From Adiantum capillus-veneris (lineage: Eukaryota; Streptophyta; Polypodiopsida; Polypodiales; Pteridaceae), in the NCBI GenBank assembly GCA_014529385.2, contig CM043966.1:99081087-99145086 (forward strand): a stretch of 64,000 nucleotides of DNA, read 5' to 3'. The translations under genes and the position numbers were made by a program. This document shows positions 63,968 to 64,000 of this stretch, in pieces (the first letter of the stretch is position 1; each line of letters opens with the position of its first letter). The notes below the pieces were generated by a model that did no database searches, was not told the origin of the DNA, and saw only the letters and a list, made by a program, of their open reading frames with translations.

Positions 63968-64000
<33 letters not shown>
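63968..64000. repeat. (GA)n microsatellite at window edge
   Basis: GA repeat running off the right edge, within the presumed intron upstream of the leftward exon. Confidence 0.95.

Overview
The window looks like nuclear DNA of a land plant with a large, transposon-packed genome. The evidence is chromodomain-bearing Ty3/gypsy elements, Tat-type gypsy elements with two RNase H domains, Ty1/copia elements with tRNA-iMet-like primer sites, a DUF659-type hAT transposase gene, canonical GT-AG introns and very long (GA)n/(GT)n microsatellites. A fern, gymnosperm or similar big genome would fit, but the sequence alone does not fix the lineage. I see no confident single-copy host gene, no rRNA or tRNA gene and no organellar insert.

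Layout. 1-1441: leftward gypsy pro-RT-RNase H remnant. 1442-6.2 kb: leftward copia element, one 1450-codon frame broken by two stops. 6.3-8.7 kb: microsatellite-rich filler with recurring G+C-rich modules. 8.8-21.2 kb: a leftward Tat-type gypsy element (gag, a 70-residue ORF 'A', long LTR) whose LTR is split by a young insertion at 10807-19765. That insert has perfect ATGAT target duplications and near-identical LTRs, but encodes only a 1480-residue gag-protease plus a small second frame and no RT or integrase (a TR-GAG-like element). The leftward element itself sits in an older gypsy RT relic (21.2-21.4 kb). 22571-34855: a rightward, almost complete Tat-type element with 2.6-2.7 kb LTRs. Before gag it carries four accessory frames forming two paralogous pairs (A/B and C/D). 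34.9-36.4 kb: a diverged LTR of the same family followed by B and A in swapped order.

38.6-46.3 kb: a two-gene block with convergent transcription. A rightward BED-finger/hAT transposase gene faces a leftward, broken, multi-exon gene with a RING-like end. Each gene has a TATA box and a tandem-repeat array (4 x ~156 bp; 9 x ~86 bp) before its coding exons. 48.4-48.9 kb: copia 3' end. 49.1-49.8 kb: (GA)n/(G)n cluster. 49.96-52.92 kb: leftward LINE. 52.92-60.40 kb: two chromovirus copies in tandem sharing one 1642-bp LTR. 60.4-64.0 kb: a rightward four-exon gene of a family I do not recognise, with features suggestive of an RNase H-like (DDE) nuclease, facing a leftward partial gene. It begins exactly where the chromovirus homology stops.

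Functionally this is a stratified record of retrotransposition and decay. The most interesting material is the Tat accessory cassette (A-D), the gag-only element with four zinc knuckles, and the two convergent gene pairs, which may be two-gene DNA transposons.
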